Positions 1 to 8,146 of a DNA stretch of 64,000 bases are shown piece by piece (the stretch's first letter is position 1; each line of letters starts with the position of its first letter). The notes beneath the pieces were generated by a model that worked only from the letters and a program-made list of their open reading frames with translations, searched no databases and had not been told where the DNA came from. Made by a program: the position numbers and the translations under genes. Location of the stretch: positions 62,001-126,000 of the forward strand of contig CAVWNW010000022.1 in the NCBI GenBank assembly GCA_963756425.1, given 5' to 3'. This DNA is from DASQUK01 sp963756425 (GTDB taxonomy: Bacteria; Actinomycetota; Acidimicrobiia; Acidimicrobiales; VFJN01).

Positions 1-2
1 TG

Positions 3-503
3 CGCCTCCAGCAGGTCATCCAGACCGACGCCGCGATCAACCCCGGGAATTCCGGCGGACCTCTGGTCGACAGCCACGGCCGTGTGATCGGCATCAACAC
101 CGCCGTCGCCGGCCAGGCGCAGAACATCGGCTTCGCGATCTCGATCGATCAGGCCAAGCAGGTCGTGAACGACCTCGAGAGCGGCAAGGAGCCGGTCCAC
201 CCGTTGCTGGGAGTCGATTCGGTCGACATGACCCCCGCCCTGGAGCACCAGCTGAACCTGTCGGTCGATCACGGCGCCCTTGTCGTGACGGTCGAACCCG
301 GTACAGGAGCGGCCTCGGCAGGCATCCAGGAGGGCGACGTCATCCTCAAGTTCGGCTCCCATGACGTGAAGTCGGCCGACGACCTCTCCAGCGCCGTGTC
401 CGACACCTCGCCCGGCGACCACGTCACGGTGGTCCTCCAGCGAGGGAGCCAGCAGATGACCGTCACCGTGGATATCGGGCAGCGACCCGCCTCGAGCGGC
501 TGA
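3..503 (+). CDS. HtrA/DegP-type serine protease, C-terminal part (partial)
   Basis: The reading frame is open from the window edge, so the N-terminus lies upstream. What remains starts just before the catalytic serine motif GNSGGP (about residue 17 of the fragment), followed by the end of the trypsin-like fold and a single PDZ domain (about residues 70-150). HtrA proteins are envelope quality-control proteases that degrade misfolded proteins; the PDZ domain binds exposed C-termini. Actinobacterial members are usually anchored by one N-terminal membrane segment, which cannot be seen here. A strong GC hairpin lies just downstream. The family is certain; the specific substrate is not. Confidence 0.93.
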   Translation, partial: RLQQVIQTDAAINPGNSGGPLVDSHGRVIGINTAVAGQAQNIGFAISIDQAKQVVNDLESGKEPVHPLLGVDSVDMTPALEHQLNLSVDHGALVVTVEPGTGAASAGIQEGDVILKFGSHDVKSADDLSSAVSDTSPGDHVTVVLQRGSQQMTVTVDIGQRPASSG

Positions 504-548
504 CGTTCGCTGGAGACCGAGCCCCGGACGCCACGGTCCCCGGCAACA

Positions 549-580
549 GGGCCCCCGCCGTTCCCGCCCGGCGGGGGCCC
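549..580. terminator. GC-rich hairpin after the htrA-like gene
   Basis: An 11-bp perfect stem (549-559 with 570-580, arm GGGCCCCCGCC) and a 10-nt loop lie about 45 bp after the protease stop codon. There is no T tract, as is common for GC-rich actinobacterial terminators. The rest of 504-815 shows no convincing gene on either strand. Confidence 0.6.
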
Positions 581-815
581 GCCCGCGTCGCCGCAAAACC
601 GGTTGCCGTGACATCGCCACCTCGAGGGTTGTGTTGGGGCAGCGTTGTTCGGGAAGTGGCAACACATTCGATGGTTCCTGGCGCAGGAGTGATTGGACGC
701 AGCCCATGCCTGCGGCGAGAACGCACTGTGGAGCTCAACGGGTCAGGACCTGACGTGTGGATGTCCGACACCGACTGGCTTGGATTGCCCCGGGAGCTGC
801 TCCCGGCGCTGCGTT

Positions 816-1013
816 ATGGCGGATCCGCACGCCAAGCATGAGCCCATCGGGCTTGCCGAGATTGGCGAACGACTCGATGCGTCGCGAGACGCGCTCGCGT
901 ACTGGCTCGACCGCGGGCTGCTGCCCGATCCTCGCTGGACCGTGAGCGAACGCCCCGCCTGGTGCTGGCGATGTGACATCGAACCGTGGGCGCGGCGGTG
1001 GGGCCGGCTCTGA
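816..1013 (+). CDS. Small helix-turn-helix protein (MerR/AlpA-like fold)
   Basis: This 65-residue protein starts at the ATG at 816. The segment with IGLAEIGERLDASRDAL and YWLDRGLLPDP resembles the winged-helix DNA-recognition unit of MerR/AlpA/excisionase-like proteins: a helix-turn-helix followed by a turn rich in Pro and Asp. The C-terminus is Trp- and Arg-rich. It stands alone, ending 6 bp from the convergent glycosyltransferase gene. It could be a small transcription factor or a remnant of an integrated element; no integrase is nearby. Function unknown. Confidence 0.55.
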   Translation: MADPHAKHEPIGLAEIGERLDASRDALAYWLDRGLLPDPRWTVSERPAWCWRCDIEPWARRWGRL

Positions 1014-1019
1014 CGGCGG

Positions 1020-2174
1020 TCAGGTCAGCCGCAACGCCTCGTAGAGCGCGATGTGCTGAAGCGCCGTGGTGTCCCAGCTGAACCTCGCCGCCACCCTGGG
1101 CCCGCTGTGGCGCAGCTTCTCCCGGACGCCGTCGTCGTGCGCCACGGTGTCCAGTGCGTCCGCGAGCGCCTCGTCGTCGCCGGGAGCCACCGCGAGGGCA
1201 TCCACGCCGAAGCGCAGGTACTCGGCGAACACGGGTAGGCGGGTGATGACGACCGGGAGGCCGGCGGCCATGGCCTCCAGCACGGCGAGACCGAACCCCT
1301 CGTTGACCGAGGGAAATGCGAAGGCGTCGGCGGCGCGATACCACGCCGCCATCTCGTCGTCGGGCACCGTGCCCAGGAGCGCCACGTCACGGTCGAACTG
1401 GAGGTCGAGGTCGGCCATCGACGCTATGACGCGGTCGCGATAAGGCGTGTGGTCCTGGAACGCATGGCCGCCGATGATGGCGAGCACCGGGGGACGATCC
1501 CAGCGTCGGCGCAGATGCGACATCGCCCTGAACAGGTGGTCGGTGCCCTTGCGGGGCTCGATGCCGCCGACGGTCAGGACGAGGAACCGATCCGCCGCCC
1601 CCGCGCGAGTGCGCAGAGCGGTGACCACGCCCGGGGGTGGGTCGGCCGTGAACCGGTCGAAGTCGACGCCGTTCGTCACCACGTCGGCCTCGACGCCGTA
1701 GTCGTCGGCGAGGCGCTGCCGCCAGATCGGGCTGACCACCAGCACGCGGTCGGGATCGACGATCGAGCGCCGCTGACACTCGATCAGGGCGGGCGTGGTG
1801 AAGTCGTCGACGTGGTGGACCGTCCGCACGACGCAGACCGGCGCACCCGCATCCCGAACGCGGAGGGCAGCGCGGGCAGCGATGCAGTCCTGGACGTGCA
1901 GCACCGGAGGCAATGACCCCTCCCGCGCGATCAGTCCCGCCTCGAGGGCGTCGATCGCATCGAACACGCGCGCCTCGAGCGCGGGGGCGGGCTCGGGGGG
2001 CGGGACGAAGGAGCACCGCGCCCGGACGGGGCGGTAGAACCGAGCCGTCTCGTCGCCGAGGGCGATGATCTCGACGGGGAACGATCGCCTCGCCAGCGCC
2101 TCGGCCAGCGCCAGCATGTGCACGACCCCGCCACGGGGTTTGGTGGAGTAGGTGACCATGCCGACCGGCGTCAC
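1020..2174 (-). CDS. GT-B glycosyltransferase, MSMEG_0565-like
   Basis: A 384-residue family-4-type glycosyltransferase. The N-terminus (MVTYSTKPRGGVVH) and following LALAEAL match the MSMEG_0565 glycosyltransferase family that accompanies Nit1C nitrilase clusters. The C-terminal Rossmann half has GGIEPRKGTDHL (about 205) and the E-x7-E donor-binding motif in NEGFGLAVLEAMAAGLPV (about 290). The GTG start at 2174 overlaps the fdrA stop as GTGA, so it is the third gene of a carbamate kinase-fdrA-glycosyltransferase operon. Its acceptor is unknown; in Nit1C loci its role is also unexplained. Family assignment rests on recalled sequence character, not on a search. Confidence 0.82.
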   Translation of the reverse strand: MTPVGMVTYSTKPRGGVVHMLALAEALARRSFPVEIIALGDETARFYRPVRARCSFVPPPEPAPALEARVFDAIDALEAGLIAREGSLPPVLHVQDCIAARAALRVRDAGAPVCVVRTVHHVDDFTTPALIECQRRSIVDPDRVLVVSPIWRQRLADDYGVEADVVTNGVDFDRFTADPPPGVVTALRTRAGAADRFLVLTVGGIEPRKGTDHLFRAMSHLRRRWDRPPVLAIIGGHAFQDHTPYRDRVIASMADLDLQFDRDVALLGTVPDDEMAAWYRAADAFAFPSVNEGFGLAVLEAMAAGLPVVITRLPVFAEYLRFGVDALAVAPGDDEALADALDTVAHDDGVREKLRHSGPRVAARFSWDTTALQHIALYEALRLT

Positions 2175-3721
2175 GACAGATCCTCGACGACGATGGGCGG
2201 CCGTCGTCCGGCAATCGCGGCGGCGGCGAGGGCGGCTCGAGCGGCCGTGGGGGCAACCAGGCAGCCGGCCTCCTCGAACGCCCGGCGCTGGCGGGCCAGG
2301 TCCTGCGGATCCTTGTCGGTGCCGAGGACGTAGACCACGACCCGCGGGCCGGTGGGCCCGGCCACCGCCGCGCACGCGGGCGCCAGGACGGACGCCGGGT
2401 CGTCGTGCGCGCCGTAGCCCAAGACCACGTCGAGAAGCACCACTGCCACCTCGTCGTCCGCACCCGCCGCGGCCAGGGGTCCGAGCCGGGCCTCGGCGTC
2501 GATCATCGGATGCGGCCGACCCCTGGTGTATTCCTCCTCGCCCAGATCGAGGCACACGTGCGCGCCCACGGGCCCGGGGACCCGGTGGCGGTCGTCCAGC
2601 GGCGCGTTCGACCACACGTCGCCGAGCCAGCGCTGCAGGAGTGTCTGCGCCTCGTAACAGAGCGTTCCGCCCGAGAAGAGCCCACGCACGGTGCGTCGCC
2701 CCGGATCCAGGTCGACCAGGCTGAGCGCCACGTGCGACCGCCACTCCGACCAATCGGAGGGTGGGGACCCCCCGCGTCGCCTCACCGCGTCCGAGGCTGC
2801 CGCCTCGAGGGTGGTCGCCACGGCCGCGGCCCCCGGCACCGACGCGTCCGGCGCAAGCCCGATCAGCGCCGCGACCACGGGCTTGTCGCCACCGGCTGCC
2901 ACCACCTCGATAGCGACTTCGGGTGACGGCGGCTTCGACACCAGCACGATCACATCGGTGCCCGGGTCAGCGGCGAGGGCCTGCATTGCCAGCCGGGCCG
3001 AGCGCCCGGCCACCTGCGGGGACAGGTCGCGGCCCCCCACGCCGATCACGGACGAGACCCCCTCGCCCCAACGGTCGAGCAGCGCCATGACCTCCTGCGC
3101 TCCGGTGCCCGCTGCGGCGACCACGCCCACTCGCCCCGGTGCGACGGCGTTGGCAAAGCCGAGGCCGCAGCCTCCGATGCTGGCGGTGCCCGCGCCAGGC
3201 CCCATCGCCAACCGCCCGACTGCGGCGGCGTGCTCTTTCACCGCAATCTCCTCGTCGATGCTCACGTTGTCGCTGAACAGGAGGACGTGCAGGCCCGCAG
3301 CCAGAGCCTTGTGCACTTCCAGCGCGGCATACCCGCCGGCCACCGACACGATGGCGACGTTCGGGTCGTCCGGGCCGCCGAGGACTGCGTCGAGGGACCG
3401 GGGCTCGCGCTCGGCGGGGGCGGCCACGGCCGGCCGGGATGGAGACAGAGCCTGCTCGGCTCGGTCGAGCGCCTGCTCCGCCTGCGCCGCATCGGTCGCC
3501 CGGGCCGCGAGCACGAGGTCGTTGGGACCCGCCGCCAGCGCCGGGCCCGAGAACCCGTGCTCCTGCAACGCCTCCAGGTTGGGCGGCGTCCCCATGAGCG
3601 CGGTGGCGAAGGCGACGCCCTCCCGTTCACGCATCCGGCGGATGATCGCCAGCAGCTCGACCGAGTCGACGTAGCGGTCGCGAAGGACGCGCACCCCAGC
3701 GAACACGGGATCCTCGCTCAA
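2171..3721 (-). CDS. fdrA: FdrA family protein (acyl-CoA-synthetase-like; transcarbamylase subunit)
   Basis: A 516-residue protein with the succinyl-CoA-synthetase-like architecture of FdrA: a CoA-binding-type domain (about 110-250) with MGPGAGTASIGG and FANAVAPG, then VVAAAGTGAQEV and IGVGGRDLS (about 200-245), and a C-terminal ligase-like domain. In E. coli FdrA (AllF), with YlbE (DUF1116, AllG) and YlbF (DUF2877, AllH), has been reported to form oxamate transcarbamylase, which turns oxalurate and phosphate into oxamate and carbamoyl phosphate. Here it sits directly after carbamate kinase, with TTG at 3721 overlapping that gene's stop (TTGA). A DUF1116 protein is encoded 10 kb away. The real substrate may differ from oxalurate. 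Confidence 0.88.
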   Translation of the reverse strand: MSEDPVFAGVRVLRDRYVDSVELLAIIRRMREREGVAFATALMGTPPNLEALQEHGFSGPALAAGPNDLVLAARATDAAQAEQALDRAEQALSPSRPAVAAPAEREPRSLDAVLGGPDDPNVAIVSVAGGYAALEVHKALAAGLHVLLFSDNVSIDEEIAVKEHAAAVGRLAMGPGAGTASIGGCGLGFANAVAPGRVGVVAAAGTGAQEVMALLDRWGEGVSSVIGVGGRDLSPQVAGRSARLAMQALAADPGTDVIVLVSKPPSPEVAIEVVAAGGDKPVVAALIGLAPDASVPGAAAVATTLEAAASDAVRRRGGSPPSDWSEWRSHVALSLVDLDPGRRTVRGLFSGGTLCYEAQTLLQRWLGDVWSNAPLDDRHRVPGPVGAHVCLDLGEEEYTRGRPHPMIDAEARLGPLAAAGADDEVAVVLLDVVLGYGAHDDPASVLAPACAAVAGPTGPRVVVYVLGTDKDPQDLARQRRAFEEAGCLVAPTAARAALAAAAIAGRRPPIVVEDLS

Positions 3722-4687
3722 GGACTGACCGGACGGTCCGACCTGGCGGTGACCAGGGTTCCCGCCGGCCGCCCCCCCGATGGCGCCATCGTGGCCGCCA
3801 ATAGTTCCGGGGTGGTGATCGCCACCGCGTCGCCGCCCTCTCGGACGAAGCGGATGGCGGCGGAGATCTTCGGGGCCATGCTTCCCGCCGCGAACTGGCC
3901 CTCGACGAGGTAGCGCTCGGCGTCATCGACGCTCAGCTCGTGGAGGTCGTGCTGCCGGGGGGTGCCGTGGCCGAGCTGGACCGCCGGCACGCTGGTCACC
4001 AGCGCCAGGACGTCGACCCCCAGCGCGGACGCCAGGCGCTGGGCAGCAAGGTCCTTGTCGATCACCGCGTCGACCCCCACGTAGCCATCGACGCTCATTG
4101 TGACCGGCACCCCGCCACCGCCGCAGGCGATGACGACGAGGCCGGCGTCGAAGATCCGGCGGATGGTGTCGAGCTCGAGGATGCCGAGGGGCTCCGGAGA
4201 TGGCACGACGCGGCGGAACCCTCGGCCCGCATCCTCCGCCAGGGTCCAGCGCCGCTCCGCGGCGAGCCGGCGGGCTTCGCTCGCCGAATAGAACGGCCCG
4301 ATTGGCTTCGTGGGCTCCGCGAATGCCGGGTCGTCGCCGTGAACGACCACATGGGTCACCACGCTCACAACCCGGTGGTCCGGGCCGAGCCGCTCGTGGA
4401 GGGCGAGCGCGATGAGGCTGCCGAGATAGCCCTGCGTCATGGCGGAGAGCGAGAACAGGGGTTGCGGGGGCACGAGGTCTGCCGCCGCGGCCTCCTGCTG
4501 CACCCCGAGGGCGCCCACCTGGGGGCCATTGCCGTGGACCACCGCAACCTGCCAGCCGGCGTCGATAAGCTCGCCGATCGAAGCTGCCATGGAGCGCGGC
4601 GTTGTCGCGCTGCTCTGTGTAGGTGCCCGTCTGGTCGGCGCCGCACAACGCGTTGCCTCCCAGGGCGATGAGGGCACGACCACCCAC
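3718..4687 (-). CDS. Carbamate kinase, interrupted by a frameshift near the N-terminus
   Basis: Catalyses carbamoyl phosphate + ADP to ATP + carbamate. The N-terminal piece from GTG 4687 has the nucleotide-binding LIALGGNAL. The reading frame then has to change at about 4591 to continue into MAASIGELIDAG and the hallmark HGNGPQVG, followed by DKDLAAQRLA (about 220) and GSMAPKISAA (about 275). One extra base on the coding strand explains the break. As drawn the gene would not yield full-length protein, so this is either a sequencing indel or early decay. It heads the operon with fdrA and the glycosyltransferase and is the energy-recovering step of a transcarbamylase pathway. Confidence 0.87.
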
Positions 4688-4839
4688 GCCATTACCTCGC
4701 TGGCTGGCTTGGCGGAACGTTGAGGATAGTAGACATGCCCTCCAACATGGTCAATCGATGGCGTCGATGAGCGACGACGCGCTCGGCGCGCGCCCGGCAG
4801 TCGTGGCGGGCCGCCGAGGCACGCCTGTACCCGCTGGCC

Positions 4840-5379
4840 ATGATCAACGTCGACGGCTACCAGCGGGCCCTGGTGCTGGTCGCCGCCACCTGCGAGCAGC
4901 TCCGGGCCGTGGCGACCACCGCCGCCGACCTGGTGGCTTGCCAGCCGCGGGCGGTCGAGTACGTGGCCGCCGCGTGCGATGCAACGGCCACGAGCGCGCA
5001 GGGCCTCGAGCCGGACGACATCTTCGGATCCGCGGCTGCGGCACGGGATCGCGAACTGGCGGGAGAGGAGCGGCGGCAGGCGAGGCTGGCCGCGGTCGAG
5101 CGGGGCCGAGCGGCCGGTGCGGACTGGACCGATCTCCACGCCGACGCTCTAGGCCGACGCGTGCCGGAGCTGCGGCTGCACGTCGGCACGGGCTGGGCCA
5201 TCCTCACCGAGGTCGGGGCGGATGAGGCCACCGGGGCGCCCGTGCTCATCCTCACGACCACGCAAGTCGATCTGACGACCGGCGAGCTCCGCGCCGAGAC
5301 GAGCGCCGTGGTCCACACGGCCACGAACGCCGACGAGTGGGAGCGGGTCGCGAGGGAGCTCCAGGCGAACGTGCCCTGA
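4840..5379 (+). CDS. Conserved hypothetical protein, possibly frameshifted N-terminus
   Basis: An in-frame ATG at 4840 gives 179 residues, but the frame just upstream also reads like protein (RQSWRAAEARLYPLA), with no start codon before a stop at 4768-4770. An ATG at 4767 in another frame (MSDDALGA) probably marks the true start, so a +1 shift between about 4790 and 4800 is likely. The protein has an alpha-helical, Ala/Arg-rich N-terminal two thirds and a beta-rich C-terminus (WAILTEVGADE, PVLILTTTQVDL). No domain was recognised. It lies between the divergent carbamate kinase operon and the radical SAM gene. Confidence 0.6.
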   Translation: MINVDGYQRALVLVAATCEQLRAVATTAADLVACQPRAVEYVAAACDATATSAQGLEPDDIFGSAAAARDRELAGEERRQARLAAVERGRAAGADWTDLHADALGRRVPELRLHVGTGWAILTEVGADEATGAPVLILTTTQVDLTTGELRAETSAVVHTATNADEWERVARELQANVP

Positions 5380-5445
5380 CCGTCTTCTATGGTGGGCGCG
5401 GTCGTCGTAGTATCCGACACGTCGCCGACGAGAGCGGAGGCAACG

Positions 5446-6557
5446 TTGGAGCGAGACACCGCCGAGCTCGTCCTCCGATTGCAGGCACACGGATTGCGGA
5501 CCGACGTGCAGACCGAGGGCCGGTCCGGGGGCGCCGGCCCGTCCGACGTCAGCATGATCTGGGTCGACGACTACGCGGTCACGCTCGACACCAACCCGGG
5601 ACGTACGACCTCGTCCCCCTTCGAGCTGCGGGCTGGCGGCAGTGGCTTCGGCATCTACGAGAGCGGGCGGTGGGTTGCGCCCGCGCGCTCTCAACGCCGG
5701 CCCCGCTACTACGACCTCACCACCGCCGACGGCACGCCCTACTGGAAGATCGCGCTGCTCCACCTGGACTCGCTGGCCAGCACGGTGCTTCAGACGTGCG
5801 CCTACTGGGGCAACGACGACCAGTGCGCGTTCTGCGGCATCGGCGTGTCCCTCGACGCCGGCCGCACCACGGCGAAGAAGACGCCGGGGCAACTCGCCGA
5901 GGTGGCCGTGGCCGCGCGCGATCTCGACGGTGCCGTCGATGTGACCCTCACGACCGGCAGCACCCGCGCCCCGACCGCGGCGCGCTGTACGTCGCCCAGT
6001 GCGCGGCCGCGGTGAAGGAGGCCAGCGGGCTGCCGGTCGAGGCGCAGTTCGAACCGCCCGACGATCTCGACGCCATCGACCGGGTGGCCGACCTCGGCGT
6101 CGACACCGTGGGCATCCACGTCGAGTCGTTCGATCCGGCCGTGCTCGCGCGCGTCGCCCCCGCCAAGGCGCGCACCGGGATCGAGGGTTACTTCCGTGCC
6201 TGGGAACGGGCCGTGCGGCTGTTCGGTGAGGGGCAGGTCACCACCTACGTGATCCTCGGAATGGGTGAGGATCCGGAGCTGACGGTGGAGGGTTGTCGGC
6301 GGGCCGTCGACATCGGCGTCTACCCCTTCGTGGTGCCGCTGCGGCCGGTGGCCGGCAGCCTCATGGCCGATTGGTCGCCGCCGGCGCACGACTACGTCGA
6401 ACGCATCGTGCGCCGGGTGACGCCATACCTGGCCGACCGCGGCCTCGGTGCGGAGTCGGCCAAGGCGGGGTGCTCGCGTTGCCAGGCGTGCTCGCCGATG
6501 GCCGCCGTGCAGGACCGCCTGCAGATCGGGCCCAAGCCCATTGCGACGCGTGGCTGA
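5446..6557 (+). CDS. Radical SAM protein, MSMEG_0568-like, with a frameshift
   Basis: The TTG at 5446 is preceded by GCGGAGG at a 5-nt spacing, which favours it over ATG 5389. The radical SAM cluster motif is the family-specific C-x8-C-x2-C (CAYWGNDDQCAFCGIG, about residue 115), which binds a [4Fe-4S] cluster with SAM. The frame breaks at the CCCC run 5969-5972: up to VTLTTGSTRAP it is one frame, then DRGALYVAQCAAAV onward another. One missing base restores a continuous protein ending with CSRCQAC and GPKPIATRG. The MSMEG_0568 family belongs to Nit1C clusters and its reaction is unknown. The GNAT gene overlaps its end by 8 bp. Confidence 0.85.
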
Positions 6558-7011
6558 CGTCCTGCACCGCACCCGCGTCGCCTGCCGTGTGGCGGCCGAC
6601 GCCTGGGCGGTGGCCGAGCACCATCGCATCCGCGAGGAGGTGTTCGTCCGCGAGCAACGCCTGTTCCAGGGCTCGGATCGCGACAGCCGGGACGACGATG
6701 CGGCGACCATCAAGGTCCTCGGGTTCCGCGACGACATGGCGGGCGGCGCGGTACGCCTCTACCCCCTCGACGACTCCAGCCACTGGCAGGGCGACCGGCT
6801 GGCGGTCCTTCCCGGCACCCGGGGCCACGGCCTCGGTGCCCCGCTCGTGTGGTTTGCGGTGGCCACGGCCGCAAGCCGCGGCGGGCGCCTGATGACCGCG
6901 CACATCCAGCCCGGCAACGTCGCGTTCTTCGAGCGCCTGGGCTGGCGGGTTTCGGGGGAACCGGAGATCTACGTCGGGGTGCCCCACGTCCCGATGGAGA
7001 TCGACCTGTAG
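6550..7011 (+). CDS. GNAT-family acetyltransferase, MSMEG_0567/Sll0786-like
   Basis: A 153-residue single-domain GNAT. The GTG start at 6550 overlaps the radical SAM stop by 8 bp, showing translational coupling. The N-terminal HHRIREEVFVREQ and the acetyl-CoA-binding turn around LPGTRGHGLGAPLV (about 80-93), then IQPGNVAFFERLGW, fit the MSMEG_0567 GNAT family that always accompanies the MSMEG_0568 radical SAM gene. The acetyl acceptor is unknown. The stop codon lies inside a long inverted repeat that separates it from the convergent AIR-synthase-like gene. Confidence 0.85.
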   Translation: MADVLHRTRVACRVAADAWAVAEHHRIREEVFVREQRLFQGSDRDSRDDDAATIKVLGFRDDMAGGAVRLYPLDDSSHWQGDRLAVLPGTRGHGLGAPLVWFAVATAASRGGRLMTAHIQPGNVAFFERLGWRVSGEPEIYVGVPHVPMEIDL

Positions 7012-7172
7012 TGGGCGCTCGCGGAAGTCCCGTGGATGTATCGCCGCGTCAGATTCGTCGCTGGCAAGGACGCAGGAGGAAGGCGCAGCCGTAGCTGCGG
7101 TGACGACGAGGACGCAGTCCAGCGGCGGATCTGGCCGGCGAGACGCCACGATGACTTCCGCGAGAGTCCACT
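7010..7172. repeat. Long imperfect palindrome between two convergent genes
   Basis: The whole 160-bp gap folds back on itself. Outer arms share AGTGG (7010-7014 with 7168-7172) and a perfect 12-bp CTCGCGGAAGTC (7018-7029 with 7153-7164). A further block, CAGATTCGTCGCTGG at 7050-7064, pairs with 7119-7133 at 13 of 15 positions. The centre has a small hairpin, CGCAGC-CGTA-GCTGCG, and GGACGCAG occurs as a direct repeat at 7068-7075 and 7110-7117. Both neighbouring stop codons fall in the outer arms. It may be a MITE-like element or an oversized bidirectional terminator. Confidence 0.75.
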
Positions 7173-8119
7173 CACAAGCCAGTGACGGAGTCGGCGTTCA
7201 GGTCGACGAGAACGGCTCGGTCCCCGCCGTCGGCCAACGCGAGCACCCCCGACGCGTCGATCATGGCCAGCGGCGCGTACGTCAGCCCCCGCCGCTCCAC
7301 CGCGCGGCGGCACCGGTCCTCGTTTCCGGGCGCGATCGTCACCAGGAACGCGAAGCACGGAAAGCACGCCGCCCACGCGTCGAAGTCGACGCCGGCGGGT
7401 ACCGGAACAGCATCGATGGGAATCGACGCGCCACAACGCGTCGGTTCCAGCAGCATCGCGATCGAGCCGAAGATCCCGGCCATGCTGACATCCTTCGCCG
7501 CCTCCACCACGCCGTCGGCCGCGAGCTCGGCGAGCAACCTCACGTCGCCGGCGAGACGGGTGCCGCGCTCGTCGAACGACGGGAAGAACGGGAAGTCGGA
7601 CCGCATCCTGCCCTCGAGGCACACGACGAGCGCCAGCGCCTGACCCGGGCCGACGCGGATCGCCGACAGCGGGCGGCCCGGGCACCGTCCCAGGGCGAAC
7701 GCCGACAGCGCAACCCGATCGGCGCTGCTCGTCAGGTGGCCGCCCACCACGGGCACGTCGTAGAGCGAGGACGCGAAACGCATCCCGTCCAGGACCGCGC
7801 GACAGGTGTCGCGGGGGCCGACCACGGTATCGACGATGGCCAAGGGGACCGCGCCCATGGCGGCTACGTCGTTCACGTTGGTCACCACCGCCGCCACCCC
7901 CGCGCCGTACGGATCGCGTTCCACGAACGGCGGCAGGATCGCCTCGCCGCACGCGATGACCTCCTCGCTGCCGACCCGCACGGCCGCACCGTCGTCCCCG
8001 GGGCCGCGCAGCCAGTCACTACCGCCGAACACGTTGCGCACGACGGCGATGTCGGCCTTGGCCCGCCAGCCCGGGGACGAACGCAGCGCCTCGGCCAGCT
8101 CGGCCAGGACCTGCACCAT
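7172..8119 (-). CDS. AIR-synthase/ThiL-like protein, Sll0787-type
   Basis: A 315-residue PurM/ThiL/HypE-fold protein. Visible are GPGDDGAAVRVG (about 40), the nucleotide-binding segment with AGVAAVVTNVNDVAAMGA (about 72-89), VGGHLTSSADRVALS (about 125) and AAKDVSMAGIFGS (about 207). The family binds ATP and phosphorylates or activates a substrate; Sll0787-type members are part of Nit1C clusters with unknown substrate. The ATG at 8119 lies only 27 bp from the divergent ComA-like GTG. It is transcribed toward the GNAT gene across a long palindrome. Family assignment is confident; reaction unknown. Confidence 0.85.
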   Translation of the reverse strand: MVQVLAELAEALRSSPGWRAKADIAVVRNVFGGSDWLRGPGDDGAAVRVGSEEVIACGEAILPPFVERDPYGAGVAAVVTNVNDVAAMGAVPLAIVDTVVGPRDTCRAVLDGMRFASSLYDVPVVGGHLTSSADRVALSAFALGRCPGRPLSAIRVGPGQALALVVCLEGRMRSDFPFFPSFDERGTRLAGDVRLLAELAADGVVEAAKDVSMAGIFGSIAMLLEPTRCGASIPIDAVPVPAGVDFDAWAACFPCFAFLVTIAPGNEDRCRRAVERRGLTYAPLAMIDASGVLALADGGDRAVLVDLNADSVTGL

Positions 8120-8146
8120 AGTGAACGATCCTCTAGTATCGGAACA
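8120..8146. promoter_or_regulatory. 27-bp divergent promoter region
   Basis: Only 27 bp separate two divergent start codons. TAGTAT at 8134-8139 is a plausible -10 for the plus-strand operon and would start a transcript at or next to GTG 8147, that is, a leaderless mRNA. No Shine-Dalgarno sequence is visible for either gene. The same TAGTAT followed by C lies upstream of the radical SAM gene at 5408-5413. Confidence 0.45.

Noticed and set aside
504..815. Possible small genes after the htrA-like gene
   Set aside because: Frames on both strands lack ribosome sites and look like composition artefacts; only the hairpin is supported.
2152..2724. Open frame antisense to fdrA
   Set aside because: Very Arg/Pro-rich, lies wholly across a clear FdrA gene, and is a normal by-product of high GC.
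4623..5225. Long plus-strand frame overlapping the 4840 gene
   Set aside because: Its translation is Arg/Gly-rich after the first residues and does not resemble a protein; only its initial MSDDALGA is likely real, as the start of the frameshifted neighbour.
7100..8146. Upstream extension of the ComA-like gene frame
   Set aside because: It runs antisense through the AIR-synthase-like gene. The conserved ComA sequence starts only after GTG 8147.
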